Source of the DNA: Bradyrhizobium sp. CB2312
GTDB taxonomy: Bacteria; Pseudomonadota; Alphaproteobacteria; Rhizobiales; Xanthobacteraceae
Direction of reading: 5' to 3'
NCBI RefSeq assembly: GCF_029714425.1
Contig: NZ_CP121668.1
Location: forward strand, 4,795,501 to 4,859,500
Length of the DNA: 64,000 nt
Positions 36,440 through 46,540 of this stretch are shown piece after piece (the first letter of the stretch is position 1; the number at the start of each line of letters is the position of its first letter). Under the pieces are notes generated by a model. The model was not told the origin of the DNA, did no database searches, and saw only the letters and a program-made list of their open reading frames with translations. A program made the translations under genes and the position numbers.

Positions 36440-37870
36440 CTAGTCCTTGGACTGATCCTTAAGCCGGCCAAGGCTCTCCTGGCGTCCCAGCACGTCCAAA
36501 ACCTCAAATATACCAGGCGACGTGGTGCGGCCGGTCAGCGCCGCACGCAGCGGTTGGGCGACCGCGCCGAGCTTGAGACTTTTTTCCTCGGCAAAAGCGC
36601 GCAGCGCGGCTTCGGTGGTGGCGCCGCTCCAAGCGTCGACTTTCTCCAGCGCGGAATGAAGCTGGCCGATCAGCTTGCGGTTCTCGTCCGTCAGCAGGGC
36701 TGCCGCCTTGGGATCGAGCTGTAGCGGCCGGTCGGCGAAGATGAAATAGGCGCCGTCGATCAGCTCGATCAGCGTCTTGGCGCGCTCCTTCAGCGCCGGC
36801 ATGGCCTTGAGCAGCTGCGAGCGCGTGGTGTCGTTCAACTTGGCCTTGATATCGTCGCGGGCCGGCACGACGTGGTCGAGCACGTCCTCGAACATCTTCA
36901 CGAGCGATTGATCGTCGGCGTTCCGGATGTAATGGCCGTTGAGGTTTTCCAGCTTGGCGAAATCGAAGCGGGCGGCGGCGCGGCCGACGTTGGCGAGGTC
37001 GAACGCGGCGATCATCTCCTCGGTCGAGAAGATCTCCTGGTCACCATGGCTCCAGCCGAGGCGGACGAGGTAGTTGCGGAGCGCGGCCGGGAGGTACCCC
37101 ATCGCGCGGTAGGCATCGACGCCGAGCGCGCCGTGGCGCTTGGACAGCTTCGAGCCGTCCGGTCCGTGGATCAGCGGGATATGGGACATGCTCGGCAGCG
37201 CCCAGCCCATCGCGTCGTAGATCTGCTTCTGGCGGGCGGCGTTGATCAGATGGTCGTCGCCGCGGATCACATGGGTGACGCCCATGTCGTGGTCGTCCAC
37301 CACCACCGCGAGCATGTAGGTCGGGTTGCCATCGCCGCGCAGCAGGACGAGGTCGTCGAGGTTCTCATTCTGCCAGACCACGCGGCCCTGGACCTGATCC
37401 TCGATTACGGTCTCGCCGGTCTGCGGGGCGCGCAGGCGGATCGTCGGCTTGACGTCGGACGGAGCCGTGGCCGGATCGCGGTCGCGCCACATGCCGTCGT
37501 AGAGGCGGGTGCGGCCTTCCGCGCGCGCCTTCTCGCGCATGGCGGTGAGCTCCTCGGCGGTGGCGTAGCAGCGGTAGGCCTTGCCGTCGGCGAGCAGCTG
37601 CTCGGCGACCTCGCGGTGGCGGGCGGCGCGGCTGAACTGGTAGATGACCTCGCCATCCCAGCCGAGCTCGAGCCACCTCAAGCCGTCGAGGATCGCGCCG
37701 ATCGCAGCTTCCGTGGAGCGCTCCCGGTCGGTGTCCTCGATCCGGAGCAGCATCTTGCCGCCATGCTTCTTCGCATAGAGCCAGTTGAACAGCGCCGTGC
37801 GGGCACCACCGATGTGGAGGAAACCAGTCGGTGAGGGAGCGAAGCGCGTGACGATTGGGGATGTGGTCAT
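36440..37870 (-). CDS. gltX: glutamyl-tRNA synthetase
   Basis: 476 residues, class I synthetase. HIGH motif in [18 protein letters not shown] (about residue 11-28), KMSKS motif as SKLSKRHG near residue 240, anticodon-binding helical domain after about 320. Charges tRNA-Glu. The window also carries glnS, so Gln-tRNA-Gln need not be made solely through misacylation by this enzyme. It is divergent from the flavoprotein gene at 37938 with a 67-bp gap. Confidence 0.96.
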   Translation of the reverse strand: MTTSPIVTRFAPSPTGFLHIGGARTALFNWLYAKKHGGKMLLRIEDTDRERSTEAAIGAILDGLRWLELGWDGEVIYQFSRAARHREVAEQLLADGKAYRCYATAEELTAMREKARAEGRTRLYDGMWRDRDPATAPSDVKPTIRLRAPQTGETVIEDQVQGRVVWQNENLDDLVLLRGDGNPTYMLAVVVDDHDMGVTHVIRGDDHLINAARQKQIYDAMGWALPSMSHIPLIHGPDGSKLSKRHGALGVDAYRAMGYLPAALRNYLVRLGWSHGDQEIFSTEEMIAAFDLANVGRAAARFDFAKLENLNGHYIRNADDQSLVKMFEDVLDHVVPARDDIKAKLNDTTRSQLLKAMPALKERAKTLIELIDGAYFIFADRPLQLDPKAAALLTDENRKLIGQLHSALEKVDAWSGATTEAALRAFAEEKSLKLGAVAQPLRAALTGRTTSPGIFEVLDVLGRQESLGRLKDQSKD

Positions 37871-37937
37871 TCGATAGCGAGCAAGGAGGGTAAAGCTGTG
37901 GGGCGACCGTGTATCATAGGGATGGGAGATTTTGCCA

Positions 37938-38525
37938 ATGCTAATCCAGGTCGTTCATAGCCACCCGCTTGTGGACAGCTACAATCATGCGTTGTTCCAG
38001 ACAATTGTGGAGACGCTCAGGCGCCGGCATGAGGTCATCGCGACCGACCTCTACCGCGAGGACTTTTCCCCGGCGATGACCGGAGCGGAGCGGCGCAGCT
38101 ACTACCAGAGCCCCTACGCCGCCGAGGCCGTGGCAGGCCTCGTAGGGCATTTGCAGCGTGCCGACGGCATCATCTTCTGCTTCCCACATTGGTGGTTCTC
38201 GATGCCCGCCATGCTGAAGGGCTATTTCGACAGGGTCTGGGCACCCGGAACGGCATTTGCCCACGATCTGGAAGGCGGGCGCATCAGGCCGCTGCTGACC
38301 AATATCCGCCTGTTTGGCGTCGTGACGAGCTACGGCTCGCCGTGGTGGCTGACCCGGATCGTCATGCAGGACCCCGGCCGCAAGGTGCTGTTTCGGGCGC
38401 TGAAACCGATGTGCGGGCCTCACGTTCGCTCGTTCTATTTGGCTCATTACGACATGGATCGCTCAACGCCGGCATCCAGGACTGCCTTCGTCGAGCGCGT
38501 CCGTGCCAGGATCGCCGAAGTTTGA
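37938..38525 (+). CDS. NAD(P)H-quinone reductase-like flavoprotein (NQO1/MdaB/KefF group)
   Basis: 195 residues, flavodoxin-like fold. The N-terminus [15 protein letters not shown] fits the FMN/FAD phosphate-binding loop of the NQO1 family, and the [22 protein letters not shown] segment (about 85-105) is its hallmark. It is predicted to reduce quinones by two electrons, protecting against oxidative stress. ATG 37938 was chosen over a TTG two codons earlier because GGGAG lies about 9 bases upstream. Confidence 0.88.
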   Translation: MLIQVVHSHPLVDSYNHALFQTIVETLRRRHEVIATDLYREDFSPAMTGAERRSYYQSPYAAEAVAGLVGHLQRADGIIFCFPHWWFSMPAMLKGYFDRVWAPGTAFAHDLEGGRIRPLLTNIRLFGVVTSYGSPWWLTRIVMQDPGRKVLFRALKPMCGPHVRSFYLAHYDMDRSTPASRTAFVERVRARIAEV

Positions 38526-38604
38526 TCGGGGGGCGGGCATGGGGCTTGGCCTGGAAGCGCGAATTTGGCAGAAGGACCGCTGATTTCCCTACAGGATTTT
38601 CGTA

Positions 38605-40281
38605 ATGACAGAACCGGTGGCAGCTGAGGTTGGGCGCGATTTCATTCGTGACATCATCCAGGCCGACCTCGATCAGGGCAAGTACAAGGAGATCGTGACC
38701 CGGTTCCCGCCGGAGCCGAACGGCTACCTGCATATCGGCCACGCCAAGTCGATCGCGCTCAATTTCGGCATCGCCCAGGAGTTTCCGGGCCGCTGCCATC
38801 TGCGCTTCGACGACACCAATCCGGTCAAGGAAGAGCAGGAATATATCGATTCCATCCAGGCCGACGTGCGCTGGCTCGGCTTCGACTGGGGCAAGAACCT
38901 GTTCTTCGCCTCGGATTATTTCGAGCGCCTCTATGAATGGGCGGAACAGCTGATCCGCGACGGGCTCGCCTATGTCGACGACCAGACCCAGGAGGAGATC
39001 CGCCTGTCGCGCGGCACGCTGACCGAGCCCGGCAAGAACTCGCCGTTCCGCGACCGCTCGGTCGAGGAGAATCTCGACCTGTTCCGTCGCATGAAGGCGG
39101 GCGAATTCCCGAACGGTGCGCGCGTTTTGCGGGCCAAGATCGACATGTCCTCGGGCAATATCAACCTGCGCGATCCCGTGCTCTACCGCATCCTGCATGC
39201 ACACCATCCGCGCACCGGAACCAAGTGGAGCATTTATCCGAGCTACGACTATGCCCACGGCCAGTCGGACGCGATTGAAGGCATCACGCATTCGATCTGC
39301 ACGCTGGAGTTCGAGGACCATCGGCCGCTCTATGACTGGTTCATCGAGAAGCTGCCGGTGCCGTCCGAGCCGCACCAGTACGAAATGGCGCGGCTGAACC
39401 TGACCTACACGCTGCTGTCCAAGCGCGTGCTGACCCAGCTCGTCCGCGACGGTCATGTCGCAGGCTGGGACGATCCGCGCATGCCGACCGTGGCGGGCAT
39501 GCGCCGCCGTGGCGTGCCGCCAGCCGCGCTGCGCGAATTCGTCAAGCGCATCGGCGTGGCCAAGGCCAACAGCGTGGTTGATGTCGGCATGCTCGAGTTC
39601 TGCATCCGCGAGGAGCTGAACCGCACCGCGCAGCGCCGCATGGCGGTCTTGAGGCCGCTCAAGGTCGTGATCGAGAACTATCCGGAAGGGCAGACCGAGG
39701 AACTCGAGGCGATCAATCATCCTGACGATCCCTCGGCCGGCACGCGCAAGATCACCTTCGGCCGCGAGCTCTATATCGAGCAGGACGACTTCATGGAGAA
39801 CCCGCCAAAGAAGTTCTTCCGCCTGTCGCCGGGCAACGAGGTGCGGCTGCGCTATGCCTATTTCGTCAAGTGCACCGGCGTGATCAAGAACGACGCCGGC
39901 GAGGTCGTGGAGCTGCGCTGCACCTACGACCCGGCGACCAAGGGCGGCAACGCGCCCGATGGCCGCAAGGTCAAGGCGACCATGCACTGGCTGCCGGCAG
40001 CGGCGTCGAAGCCGGCGGAGATCCGCATCTACAACCAGCTGTTCGCCAACCCGAGCCCGGACGCCTCGAACTTCGCGGCCGATCTCAATCCGAACTCGCT
40101 GGAGATCCTCTCCGATGCGCGGGTCGAGGCATCGGTTGCCGAAAGCAATTCGATGGAGCCGATGCAGTTCGAGCGCCAGGGCTATTTCGTGCGCGACAAG
40201 GATTCGACGCCGGGCAAGCCGGTGTTCTCCCGCACCATCGGGCTGCGCGATACGTTCGCGAAGGAAGTCGCCAAGGGCTGA
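38605..40281 (+). CDS. glnS: glutaminyl-tRNA synthetase
   Basis: 558 residues, class I synthetase. HIGH motif in [20 protein letters not shown] (about residue 33-52), KMSKS variant as LLSKRVL near 273, and the two C-terminal beta-barrels that read the anticodon. GlnRS is patchy in alphaproteobacteria and is thought to have been acquired from gamma-type lineages. It is flanked by minor genes between gltX and comEC. Confidence 0.96.
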   Translation: MTEPVAAEVGRDFIRDIIQADLDQGKYKEIVTRFPPEPNGYLHIGHAKSIALNFGIAQEFPGRCHLRFDDTNPVKEEQEYIDSIQADVRWLGFDWGKNLFFASDYFERLYEWAEQLIRDGLAYVDDQTQEEIRLSRGTLTEPGKNSPFRDRSVEENLDLFRRMKAGEFPNGARVLRAKIDMSSGNINLRDPVLYRILHAHHPRTGTKWSIYPSYDYAHGQSDAIEGITHSICTLEFEDHRPLYDWFIEKLPVPSEPHQYEMARLNLTYTLLSKRVLTQLVRDGHVAGWDDPRMPTVAGMRRRGVPPAALREFVKRIGVAKANSVVDVGMLEFCIREELNRTAQRRMAVLRPLKVVIENYPEGQTEELEAINHPDDPSAGTRKITFGRELYIEQDDFMENPPKKFFRLSPGNEVRLRYAYFVKCTGVIKNDAGEVVELRCTYDPATKGGNAPDGRKVKATMHWLPAAASKPAEIRIYNQLFANPSPDASNFAADLNPNSLEILSDARVEASVAESNSMEPMQFERQGYFVRDKDSTPGKPVFSRTIGLRDTFAKEVAKG

Positions 40282-40290
40282 GGATCCGAG

Positions 40291-40677
40291 ATGAGCAGCG
40301 AAGCCGACGCCATCGTTTCCGCCATCATCGCGAAATGGTGCGCCGGCTTCGCAAAGCTCGATGCCGTCGCGCTGTCGTCGCTCTATGCGAGGAACGCGTT
40401 CTTCTTCGGCTCGAATCCAAGACTCTATCGGGGCAGGGACGGCGTTGCCGATTACTTCGCCGGCCTGCCGCGCTGGCGTAAGCCATCTGCGGCCTTTTCC
40501 GAGGTGAACGCAGCGCAGGCCGGCCCTGACCTGATCAACGTGGCGGCAACCATCACGTTCGACCTCGCGGGCGAGCGGGACGATCTCATCGTCAAGATGA
40601 GCTGGGTCATCATGCGCGAGGATGGCGACTGGAAGATCGTCAATCACCACGCCTCGTCGCAGGTGCCGCTGATCTAG
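40291..40677 (+). CDS. SnoaL/NTF2-like protein (DUF4440 type)
   Basis: 128 residues. A cone-shaped alpha-beta barrel is suggested by the opening helix (IVSAIIAKWCAGFAKLDAVALSSLYA), FYRG-like LYRGRDGVADYF and the closing strands WVIMREDGDWKIVNHHAS. Such domains bind small ligands or act as isomerases; no catalytic residue can be assigned. It begins 9 bases after glnS, so it is likely co-transcribed. Confidence 0.8.
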   Translation: MSSEADAIVSAIIAKWCAGFAKLDAVALSSLYARNAFFFGSNPRLYRGRDGVADYFAGLPRWRKPSAAFSEVNAAQAGPDLINVAATITFDLAGERDDLIVKMSWVIMREDGDWKIVNHHASSQVPLI

Positions 40678-40695
40678 CGGACGCTCCATCAGTCT

Positions 40696-40737
40696 CGTCA
40701 TTCCGGGCTCGCGACTTCGTCGCGCCCCGGAATGACG
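40696..40737. repeat. short palindromic repeat, REP-like
   Basis: CGTCATTCCGGG at the left arm pairs with CCCGGAATGACG at the right, around a GCGAC/GTCGC inner stem. It follows the NTF2-like gene and may serve as its terminator. Units with this sequence are, to my knowledge, widespread in Bradyrhizobium. Confidence 0.75.
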
Positions 40738-40791
40738 ATTGAACGAACGTAGGCTCGCCGCGTTTACACGGATCCCAACCAAGGATCCGCC

Positions 40792-41025
40792 ATGCAGAAC
40801 ATCGCAGAGCATATGGAAGTCATCGGCGCCGACGGCGTCCACATCGGCACCGTCGACCGGGTCGAGGGCAATCGCATCAAGCTGACCAAGAAGGACAGCG
40901 GCGAGGGCAGCCACAAGGGGCACCATCACTTCATCGACAAGGGTCTCGTTGCCGACGTCGAGGGCAACAAGGTCCGCCTGTCGGCGAAAGCGGATGTCGC
41001 CGTGACGATGGAAGAGGAAAAGTAG
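40792..41025 (+). CDS. DUF2171-domain small protein
   Basis: 77 residues: HMEVIGADGVHIGTVDRVEGNRIKL at the start, a His-rich patch (SHKGHHHF, about 42-49) and two short strands at the end. It resembles the PRC-barrel-like DUF2171 family of unknown function; proteins of this sort often recur in rhizobia and may be stress-related. It is probably cytosolic and monocistronic. Confidence 0.8.
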   Translation: MQNIAEHMEVIGADGVHIGTVDRVEGNRIKLTKKDSGEGSHKGHHHFIDKGLVADVEGNKVRLSAKADVAVTMEEEK

Positions 41026-41121
41026 GGCGGGCGTCCGTCCGTTCCTGATCCGTACCGCTATTCGTCCGCCTGCACGTTCCGGTAGCCTTGGCACCCGTCG
41101 CGTATCGCAGGGTGCTAGGGA

Positions 41122-43404
41122 ATGGCGGAGCCGGGCCGACCGCGGCGTGTCTCGCAAGGGATCGCGGGAACTTGGCCGACGGGCCGAACCGCCTCGGCCG
41201 GCGGCTTTGCGCCGGTGGGCTCCGGCCTCTGGCCCGCGACCGTCGAGACGCTGCGCGTATGGGCGCGCGCTGAAACCGGCGCCGGGCGGCTGTTGCCGTG
41301 GGTGCCTGTCGCGTTCGGCGGCGGCATCGCGCTGTACTTCGCGGCCGATCATGAGCCGGTGCTGTGGGTCGTTGCAGCCACCGCGGTCGCGCTCATGTGT
41401 GGTGCGGTCCTGTTGCGGCGGAGCCGGTGGTTTGCGCCTGCGCTTCTGATCGCGGCGGTCGCGGCCGGCCTTGCCATGGCGACCTGGAAGACGGCGCGTA
41501 TCGCGCACACGGTGCTGGCAAAACCGCTCTATTCGGTATCGTTGTCGGGCTTTGTCGAGGCCCGCGACATCCGCGAGCGCACCGACCGTTTTGTCCTTCG
41601 CGTCACCGCGATGGAGGCGCAGCGCAGCGACGTCAAGCTCGAGCGCGTGCGCCTGTCGGTGCGCAAGGGGACCGCGCCCGAGGTCGGTAGCTTCGTGCAG
41701 CTGAAGGCGCGGCTATTGCCGCCGATTTCGCCGGTTCGTCCCGGCAGCTACGATTTCTCGCGTGACATGTTCTTCCAGGGCATTGGCGCCTCCGGTTTCG
41801 TGATGGGCGCGATCACCGCGTCCGTGCCGCCGGATGCCGGCGGCCTGCGGCTGCGCTATGCCGCGTTCATGCAAGGCCTCCGCGATGCGATCGACGCGCG
41901 CATCCGTGCGACGCTCGAGGGCGACAATCGCGCCATCGCGACGGCGCTGCTCACTGGTCGGCGCGATGCGATCACGACGCCCGTCAACGATGCCATGTTC
42001 ATCTCGGGGCTCGGTCATGTGCTGTCGATCTCCGGCTACCACATGGCGGTCGTCGCCGGCGTCGTGTTCTTCGCGGTGCGCGCGCTGCTGGCCTTGATTC
42101 CGGCGCTTGCGGCCGGTTTCGCCATCAAGAAGTGGTCGGCGGCCGCGGCATTGGTTGCGGCAGCGTTCTATCTGCTGCTGTCGGGCGCGGAAGTCGCGAC
42201 GCAAAGGTCGTTCTTCATGACGGCGGAGGTGCTGATCGCGGTGATGGTCGACCGCCGCGCCATCACCTTCCGCACGCTGGCCGTGGCGGCGCTGATCGTG
42301 CTTGCGGTCGCGCCGGAGGCGCTGGTGCACCCGAGTTTCCAGATGTCGTTCGCGGCGACGCTCGGGCTGGTGGCGCTGGTGCAGATCGGCATGCCGAACC
42401 TGTTTGCCTCGCCCGATCATTCCACGACCGCGCGCATCGCGCTGTGGGGCGGGCGCGAGATCGCGATGCTGTTCCTGGCCTCGCTAATCGCGGGGCTTGC
42501 GACCACGCCCTACGCCGCCTTCCACTTCCACCGCGTCACGCCGTTCGGCGTGCTCGCCAATCTTGGCGCGATGCCGGTGGTCTCGGCGCTGGTCATGCCG
42601 GCCGGGCTGTTGGGTCTGCTTGCGGCACCGTTCGGGCTCGACGGCGTGTTCTGGTGGCTGATGGGGATCGGCATCGACTGGATGATTGCGGTCTCGCGCT
42701 GGGTAGCGGGACTGCCGGGCGCTGTCGGCCGCATCCCCGCCTTCGGCATAGGCCCGCTGATTGCGGCGAGCCTCGGGGTCATCGTGATGGGTCTGTTGCG
42801 CACGCCGCTGCGCTGGTCCGGCGCCGTGGTGCTGCTGGCGGCGATCCTCTGGGGCCTGTCGGCGCGCCAACCGGACATTTTAATTGCCGGGGACGGCCAG
42901 AGCGTCGCGGTGCGGGGGCGGGACGGGCACCTGCACCTGATCAGGGCCAGCAAGGACGGTTTTCTGCTCAAGGAGTGGTTGGCTGCCGACGCCGATGTGC
43001 GTGACGCCGGCAGTGCCGCGCTGGCTGACGGCGTGTCATGCGACGAGGCCGGCTGCGTCACGCCGCTCGCCGACGGGCGGCTGGTGGCGCTGTCCCTGCG
43101 GATTGACGCGCTGGCGGATGATTGCAGTCGCGCTGCATTGGTGGTGACGGTAAGGCCCGCGCCGCCGGATTGCGCGGCGATGGTGGTCGACCGGCAGCGT
43201 CTGACGAGGCAGGGCGCGCTGGCGCTGACACAAGCTGGTGAGGGATTTGCGGTGCTGGCGGTGAAAGCGAGGGGCGCAAATCGCCCCTGGTCGCCGGCTG
43301 CTGCCGGCGAGGGCGTTTCCGAACTGACCCTCATGCCACCGTCTGGAGCTCCGCGCGTCCGGGACGCAACACCGTCGGAGGCCGACCTTGCGGCGGAGGA
43401 CTAG
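41122..43404 (+). CDS. comEC: ComEC/Rec2-family membrane channel protein
   Basis: 760 residues with about ten membrane helices. An N-terminal DUF4131-like part (about 50-230) is followed by the competence core (LLTGRRDAITTPVNDAMFISGLGHVLSISGYHMA, about 275-308). In transformable bacteria it conducts single-stranded DNA through the inner membrane. The C-terminal soluble part (about 585-760) sits where a metallo-beta-lactamase-like domain belongs, but no HxHxDH motif is visible, so that nuclease-like part appears degenerate. It lies near lexA, as in many relatives. Confidence 0.9.
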   Translation: MAEPGRPRRVSQGIAGTWPTGRTASAGGFAPVGSGLWPATVETLRVWARAETGAGRLLPWVPVAFGGGIALYFAADHEPVLWVVAATAVALMCGAVLLRRSRWFAPALLIAAVAAGLAMATWKTARIAHTVLAKPLYSVSLSGFVEARDIRERTDRFVLRVTAMEAQRSDVKLERVRLSVRKGTAPEVGSFVQLKARLLPPISPVRPGSYDFSRDMFFQGIGASGFVMGAITASVPPDAGGLRLRYAAFMQGLRDAIDARIRATLEGDNRAIATALLTGRRDAITTPVNDAMFISGLGHVLSISGYHMAVVAGVVFFAVRALLALIPALAAGFAIKKWSAAAALVAAAFYLLLSGAEVATQRSFFMTAEVLIAVMVDRRAITFRTLAVAALIVLAVAPEALVHPSFQMSFAATLGLVALVQIGMPNLFASPDHSTTARIALWGGREIAMLFLASLIAGLATTPYAAFHFHRVTPFGVLANLGAMPVVSALVMPAGLLGLLAAPFGLDGVFWWLMGIGIDWMIAVSRWVAGLPGAVGRIPAFGIGPLIAASLGVIVMGLLRTPLRWSGAVVLLAAILWGLSARQPDILIAGDGQSVAVRGRDGHLHLIRASKDGFLLKEWLAADADVRDAGSAALADGVSCDEAGCVTPLADGRLVALSLRIDALADDCSRAALVVTVRPAPPDCAAMVVDRQRLTRQGALALTQAGEGFAVLAVKARGANRPWSPAAAGEGVSELTLMPPSGAPRVRDATPSEADLAAED

Positions 43405-43412
43405 GATCTATT

Positions 43413-43847
43413 TCAACCGATCGGCAGACGCGGCGTTGTCGGCCGGCTGTCGACACCGACCTGCGGCTTGTGCTCGCGCTCGCCCAGCGGCTGGGTCACG
43501 GGCAGTTGCAGCACGGTTGCCTGCTGGCCTTCGACGAGCTGTGTCACCAGCACGTATTTGCCGTCGGGGAATTCGATCGCGTCATGATGGCGATCGGGAA
43601 TGTGCGGATCGATCTTGCCGAACTTGCCGACGCGCGAGTTGACGGTGCGCGTCCAGATCCAGCGATTGTCGTAGCGGACGTTGTCGGCGAAGGCGAGCTC
43701 CGTTCCCGGCAGCAGGCAGACCGCGACGGTCGGATCGGCCGCGGAGGCAAAGCCGCGCGTCGAGGTGCCGCGGAACGTTGTCGTCACGATCGTCTCGCCG
43801 ACCTCGGCAGGGCGCGATGCGACGGCATGCAGGCTGTAGTCACACAT
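43413..43847 (-). CDS. conserved hypothetical protein, MCDYSLH type
   Basis: 144 residues. It starts MCDYSLHAVASRPA and contains FRGTSTRGFA, AVCLLPGTELAF and two IPD/EFPDGKYV strands. It has no signal peptide and no membrane helix. I recognise similar short proteins in rhizobia by their opening motif but know no function. It is convergent with comEC, nine bases apart. Confidence 0.7.
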   Translation of the reverse strand: MCDYSLHAVASRPAEVGETIVTTTFRGTSTRGFASAADPTVAVCLLPGTELAFADNVRYDNRWIWTRTVNSRVGKFGKIDPHIPDRHHDAIEFPDGKYVLVTQLVEGQQATVLQLPVTQPLGEREHKPQVGVDSRPTTPRLPIG

Positions 43848-44041
43848 CGTGGGTGCTCCTCATGCGGAGATAGCAACCCGTGCCTCTGTCTTACGAGGCG
43901 CAGGCCTCTATCAGAGTGGAAGCATAATAGCGTCTGCGCGGTTGTAGGCAAATCTGCGGCTCGCTGCCGCAGCGTGCGATCACATTATCTTTCCCGAATC
44001 CGCTGGGAACAAAGTCTGCTTTCGTGCATTCGGTGGGGGTG

Positions 44042-44254
44042 TCAGCGGCCAGCCGGCGCCGACCAGCCGGAATATGGCCAGACCGCTTGTGACGGTTGCG
44101 TCAGCGCATTGCGCGCGTTTCGGACTTGCTCGCTCATTGCAGTCTCCTTGGCCACGTCCTTGCGGACATGGCGGTGCGATGGTGCGGCAACGGCTTGCGA
44201 CGCTGATGCTGCGACCAGCACCGCGGCTACTGTGCTCAGGATGATCTTGCGCAT
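44042..44254 (-). CDS. small exported protein
   Basis: 70 residues: a signal peptide (RKIILSTVAAVLVAASASQAVA, cut near AVAA) and a mature part of about 46 residues with a His/Arg patch (SHRHVRKDVAKE) and an aromatic end (VWPYSGWSAPAGR). ATG 44254 is preceded by GAGGAGACCTC. No domain is recognised; a periplasmic location is predicted. Confidence 0.7.
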   Translation of the reverse strand: MRKIILSTVAAVLVAASASQAVAAPSHRHVRKDVAKETAMSEQVRNARNALTQPSQAVWPYSGWSAPAGR

Positions 44255-44435
44255 GAGGTCTCCTCGAACCTTCGCAGCCGAAGCCGTGCTGCTTCGTGCG
44301 GCGTGGCGAGGATGTAGCGCCGGGGGAGGGGCCGGATAATCTGCGCGAAACCAGAAAGACTATCCAGCGCGAGCGGACAATCATCCGCTCCGATCTCTGG
44401 TCGGCGATGCCGATCGAAGCGCGCGGACAGCGCGC

Positions 44436-44465
44436 TCAGTACTTCCGGTATCAGTACTTCCGATA
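44436..44465. repeat. 15-bp tandem duplication at the lexA stop
   Basis: Two adjacent 15-mers (44436-44450 and 44451-44465) differ at one base. The second contains the last codons and the stop of lexA; the first repeats them just downstream, in frame, including a second TGA. Confidence 0.7.
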
Positions 44466-45152
44466 AAGCCCGATCAGCTTGCCCTGAATCTTGACCCGGT
44501 TCGGCGGCAGGATGCGTACCTCATAGGCCGCATTGGCGGGCTCGAGCGCGATCGAGGCGCCGCGGCGGCGGAAGCGCTTCAAGGTCGCTTCCTCGTCGTC
44601 GATCAGCGCCACCACGATGTCGCCGGTGTCGGCGCTCTCGTTGCGCTGGATCAGCGCCATGTCGCCGTCGAGTATGCCGGCTTCCACCATGGAATCGCCG
44701 CGCACTTCGAGCGCGTAGTGCTCGCCAGAGCCGAGCATGTCGGGCGGGACGCTAATGGTGTGGCTGCGGGTCTGCAACGCCTCGATCGGCGTGCCGGCCG
44801 CGATACGGCCCATCACGGGCACCGCGACGGGACGCTCGCCCTCGTCCGCGGGCGGGCTGGAGGTCGTGCGGACCTTGCCGAGGTTGCCCTCGATGACGCT
44901 CGGCGTGAAGCCGCGACGATTGCCGGCGGCGGCCTGCAGCTCAGGCAGCTTGATCACCTCGATGGCGCGGGCGCGGTTGGGCAGGCGGCGGATGAAGCCG
45001 CGCTCCTCGAGCGCGGTGATCAGGCGATGGATGCCTGATTTCGAGCGCAGGTCGAGCGCGTCCTTCATCTCGTCGAAGGATGGCGGCACGCCGCTTTCCT
45101 TCAGTCGCTCGCTGATGAACCGCAGGAGCTCGTACTGTTTGCGCGTTAACAT
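44451..45152 (-). CDS. lexA: SOS repressor LexA
   Basis: 233 residues. N-terminal winged helix ([34 protein letters not shown]), a linker, then the S24 autoprotease: cleavage site Ala119-Gly120 in [10 protein letters not shown], nucleophile Ser154 in RGDSMVEAG and general base Lys192 in EATLKRF. RecA filaments trigger self-cleavage and SOS induction. ATG 45152 is the conserved family start; the frame extends 23 codons upstream without conservation. A LexA box lies about 100 bp upstream. It also predicts the repressor for the micro-gene at 5867. Confidence 0.97.
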   Translation of the reverse strand: MLTRKQYELLRFISERLKESGVPPSFDEMKDALDLRSKSGIHRLITALEERGFIRRLPNRARAIEVIKLPELQAAAGNRRGFTPSVIEGNLGKVRTTSSPPADEGERPVAVPVMGRIAAGTPIEALQTRSHTISVPPDMLGSGEHYALEVRGDSMVEAGILDGDMALIQRNESADTGDIVVALIDDEEATLKRFRRRGASIALEPANAAYEVRILPPNRVKIQGKLIGLYRKY

Positions 45153-45245
45153 CTCGACCAAAATCCCCCGGTTGATGTCGTTCGATTCCGAGACGATGAA
45201 TTCAGCGATAAGTCGCTGCATGCTCGAAACAAATCATGAACGGAC

Positions 45246-45272
45246 ACTATATGTTCGATACATGTTCCGCAA
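45246..45272 (-). promoter_or_regulatory. lexA promoter with one LexA box
   Basis: On the minus strand TTGCGG (45272-45267) and TATAGT (45251-45246) are separated by 15 bases. A perfect GAAC-N7-GAAC box occupies 45253-45267, between the two hexamers, so LexA should repress its own gene. Confidence 0.8.
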
Positions 45273-45328
45273 CTGCTTAATTTACCGTGAACGCGACAAA
45301 GTTCGCGCCACGCGTGTGGCCTGCGCGT

Positions 45329-46540
45329 TCAGACCGGCAGGCGCAGCACCTCGCAAGGTGTGCCGGCTTCGGCCTTCGGCGCGAACGGCGCGCGCACGAG
45401 AAGTGCCTGTGCCGCAGCGAGATTCGCAAGCAGCGAGGAATCCTGGTGATTGACGGGAAGGGCGATCAACGTGCCGTCGTCGCGCGTCTCCAGGCGGGCG
45501 CGCAGATAATCCTCGCGCTGGTCGTTGGCGCCGACATCGCGGCCGAGCACCGCGCGCTCGCGGCGATGGTGAATCACGGAACGGCCCGACAGCGCGCGAA
45601 TCAGAGGCACCATGAACAGGAAGGCACACACATAGGATGACACGGGGTTGCCGGGCAGGCCGATCACGCGCATCGCCGCCAGGTGTCCATGCATCATCGG
45701 CTTGCCGGGCCGCATCGCGATCTTCCAGAACGTCATCGCGATGCCCTCGGCCTTCAGCGCTTGCTGGACCAGATCGTGGTCGCCGACCGAGGCGCCGCCG
45801 GTGGTGATCAGGATGTCGGCGCCGCTCTCGCGGGCGCGGCGGATGCCCGCGGTGGTGGCGTCCAGGGTATCAGCGGCAACACCGAGATCGACGGTATCGG
45901 CGCCCTCACTGCGGGCGAGCGCGTGCAGGGCGTAACCGTTGGAATAGACGATCTGGCCGGGGCCAGGCGTGGTGCCCGGCATCACCAGCTCGTCGCCGGT
46001 GGCGAGAATCGCGACTTTCGGGCGGCGGCGGACGGGCAGAAGCGGGTGATTCATGCCGGCGGCGAGCGCGAGGTCGCGCTCGGTCAGCCGGATACCCTTG
46101 CGCAGCAGCACGTCGCCCGCGCGGAAATCGACGCCGGCCGGGCGGATGTGTCGCCCCGTCACGGCCGTTTCCTTGATCGTGATGCGCCTCCCATCCGCAA
46201 CCGTGTCCTCCTGGATCACGACTGCGTCGGCCCCGTCGGGAACGACGCCGCCGGTGAAGATCCGCACGGCTTCGCCGGCGCCGACCGATCCCGCAAACGG
46301 CCGGCCCGCCGCGACCTCGCCGATCACGGTGAGCTGGGAATCGATTGTCGCGGCATCGGCCGCACGCACCGCATAGCCATCCATCGCCGACATCGCCTGC
46401 GGCGGCTGCGTGCGCCGCGCCGCGACGTCGCGGGCGAGCACGCGGTGGAAGGCTTGGTCGAGCGCGACCGTTTCTTCAGGCAGCGGCTCTGCGCCGGCAA
46501 GCACCGCGGCAAGCGCGTCAGAAACCGGCATCAGGGCCAC
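45329..46540 (-). CDS. moeA: molybdopterin molybdenumtransferase
   Basis: 403 residues. Inserts molybdate into adenylylated molybdopterin. Seen: PQAMSAMDGYAVRAAD (substrate site), IFTGGVVPDGADAVVIQED, TGDELVMPG, and the MoCF-fold core ITTGGASVGDHDLVQQAL, followed by GLPGNPVSSYV. A GTG at 46540 is preferred as start, since CTGGAG lies 9 bases upstream and the product then begins VALMPVSDALAAVL; an ATG three codons later is possible. Pairs with lexA as in other alphaproteobacteria; moaC is 12 kb away. Confidence 0.94.
   Translation of the reverse strand: MALMPVSDALAAVLAGAEPLPEETVALDQAFHRVLARDVAARRTQPPQAMSAMDGYAVRAADAATIDSQLTVIGEVAAGRPFAGSVGAGEAVRIFTGGVVPDGADAVVIQEDTVADGRRITIKETAVTGRHIRPAGVDFRAGDVLLRKGIRLTERDLALAAGMNHPLLPVRRRPKVAILATGDELVMPGTTPGPGQIVYSNGYALHALARSEGADTVDLGVAADTLDATTAGIRRARESGADILITTGGASVGDHDLVQQALKAEGIAMTFWKIAMRPGKPMMHGHLAAMRVIGLPGNPVSSYVCAFLFMVPLIRALSGRSVIHHRRERAVLGRDVGANDQREDYLRARLETRDDGTLIALPVNHQDSSLLANLAAAQALLVRAPFAPKAEAGTPCEVLRLPV

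Noticed and set aside
38362..41508. 1048-codon minus-strand open frame
   Set aside because: It is antisense to glnS, the NTF2-like gene and the DUF2171 gene, with low-complexity composition and no recognisable domain.
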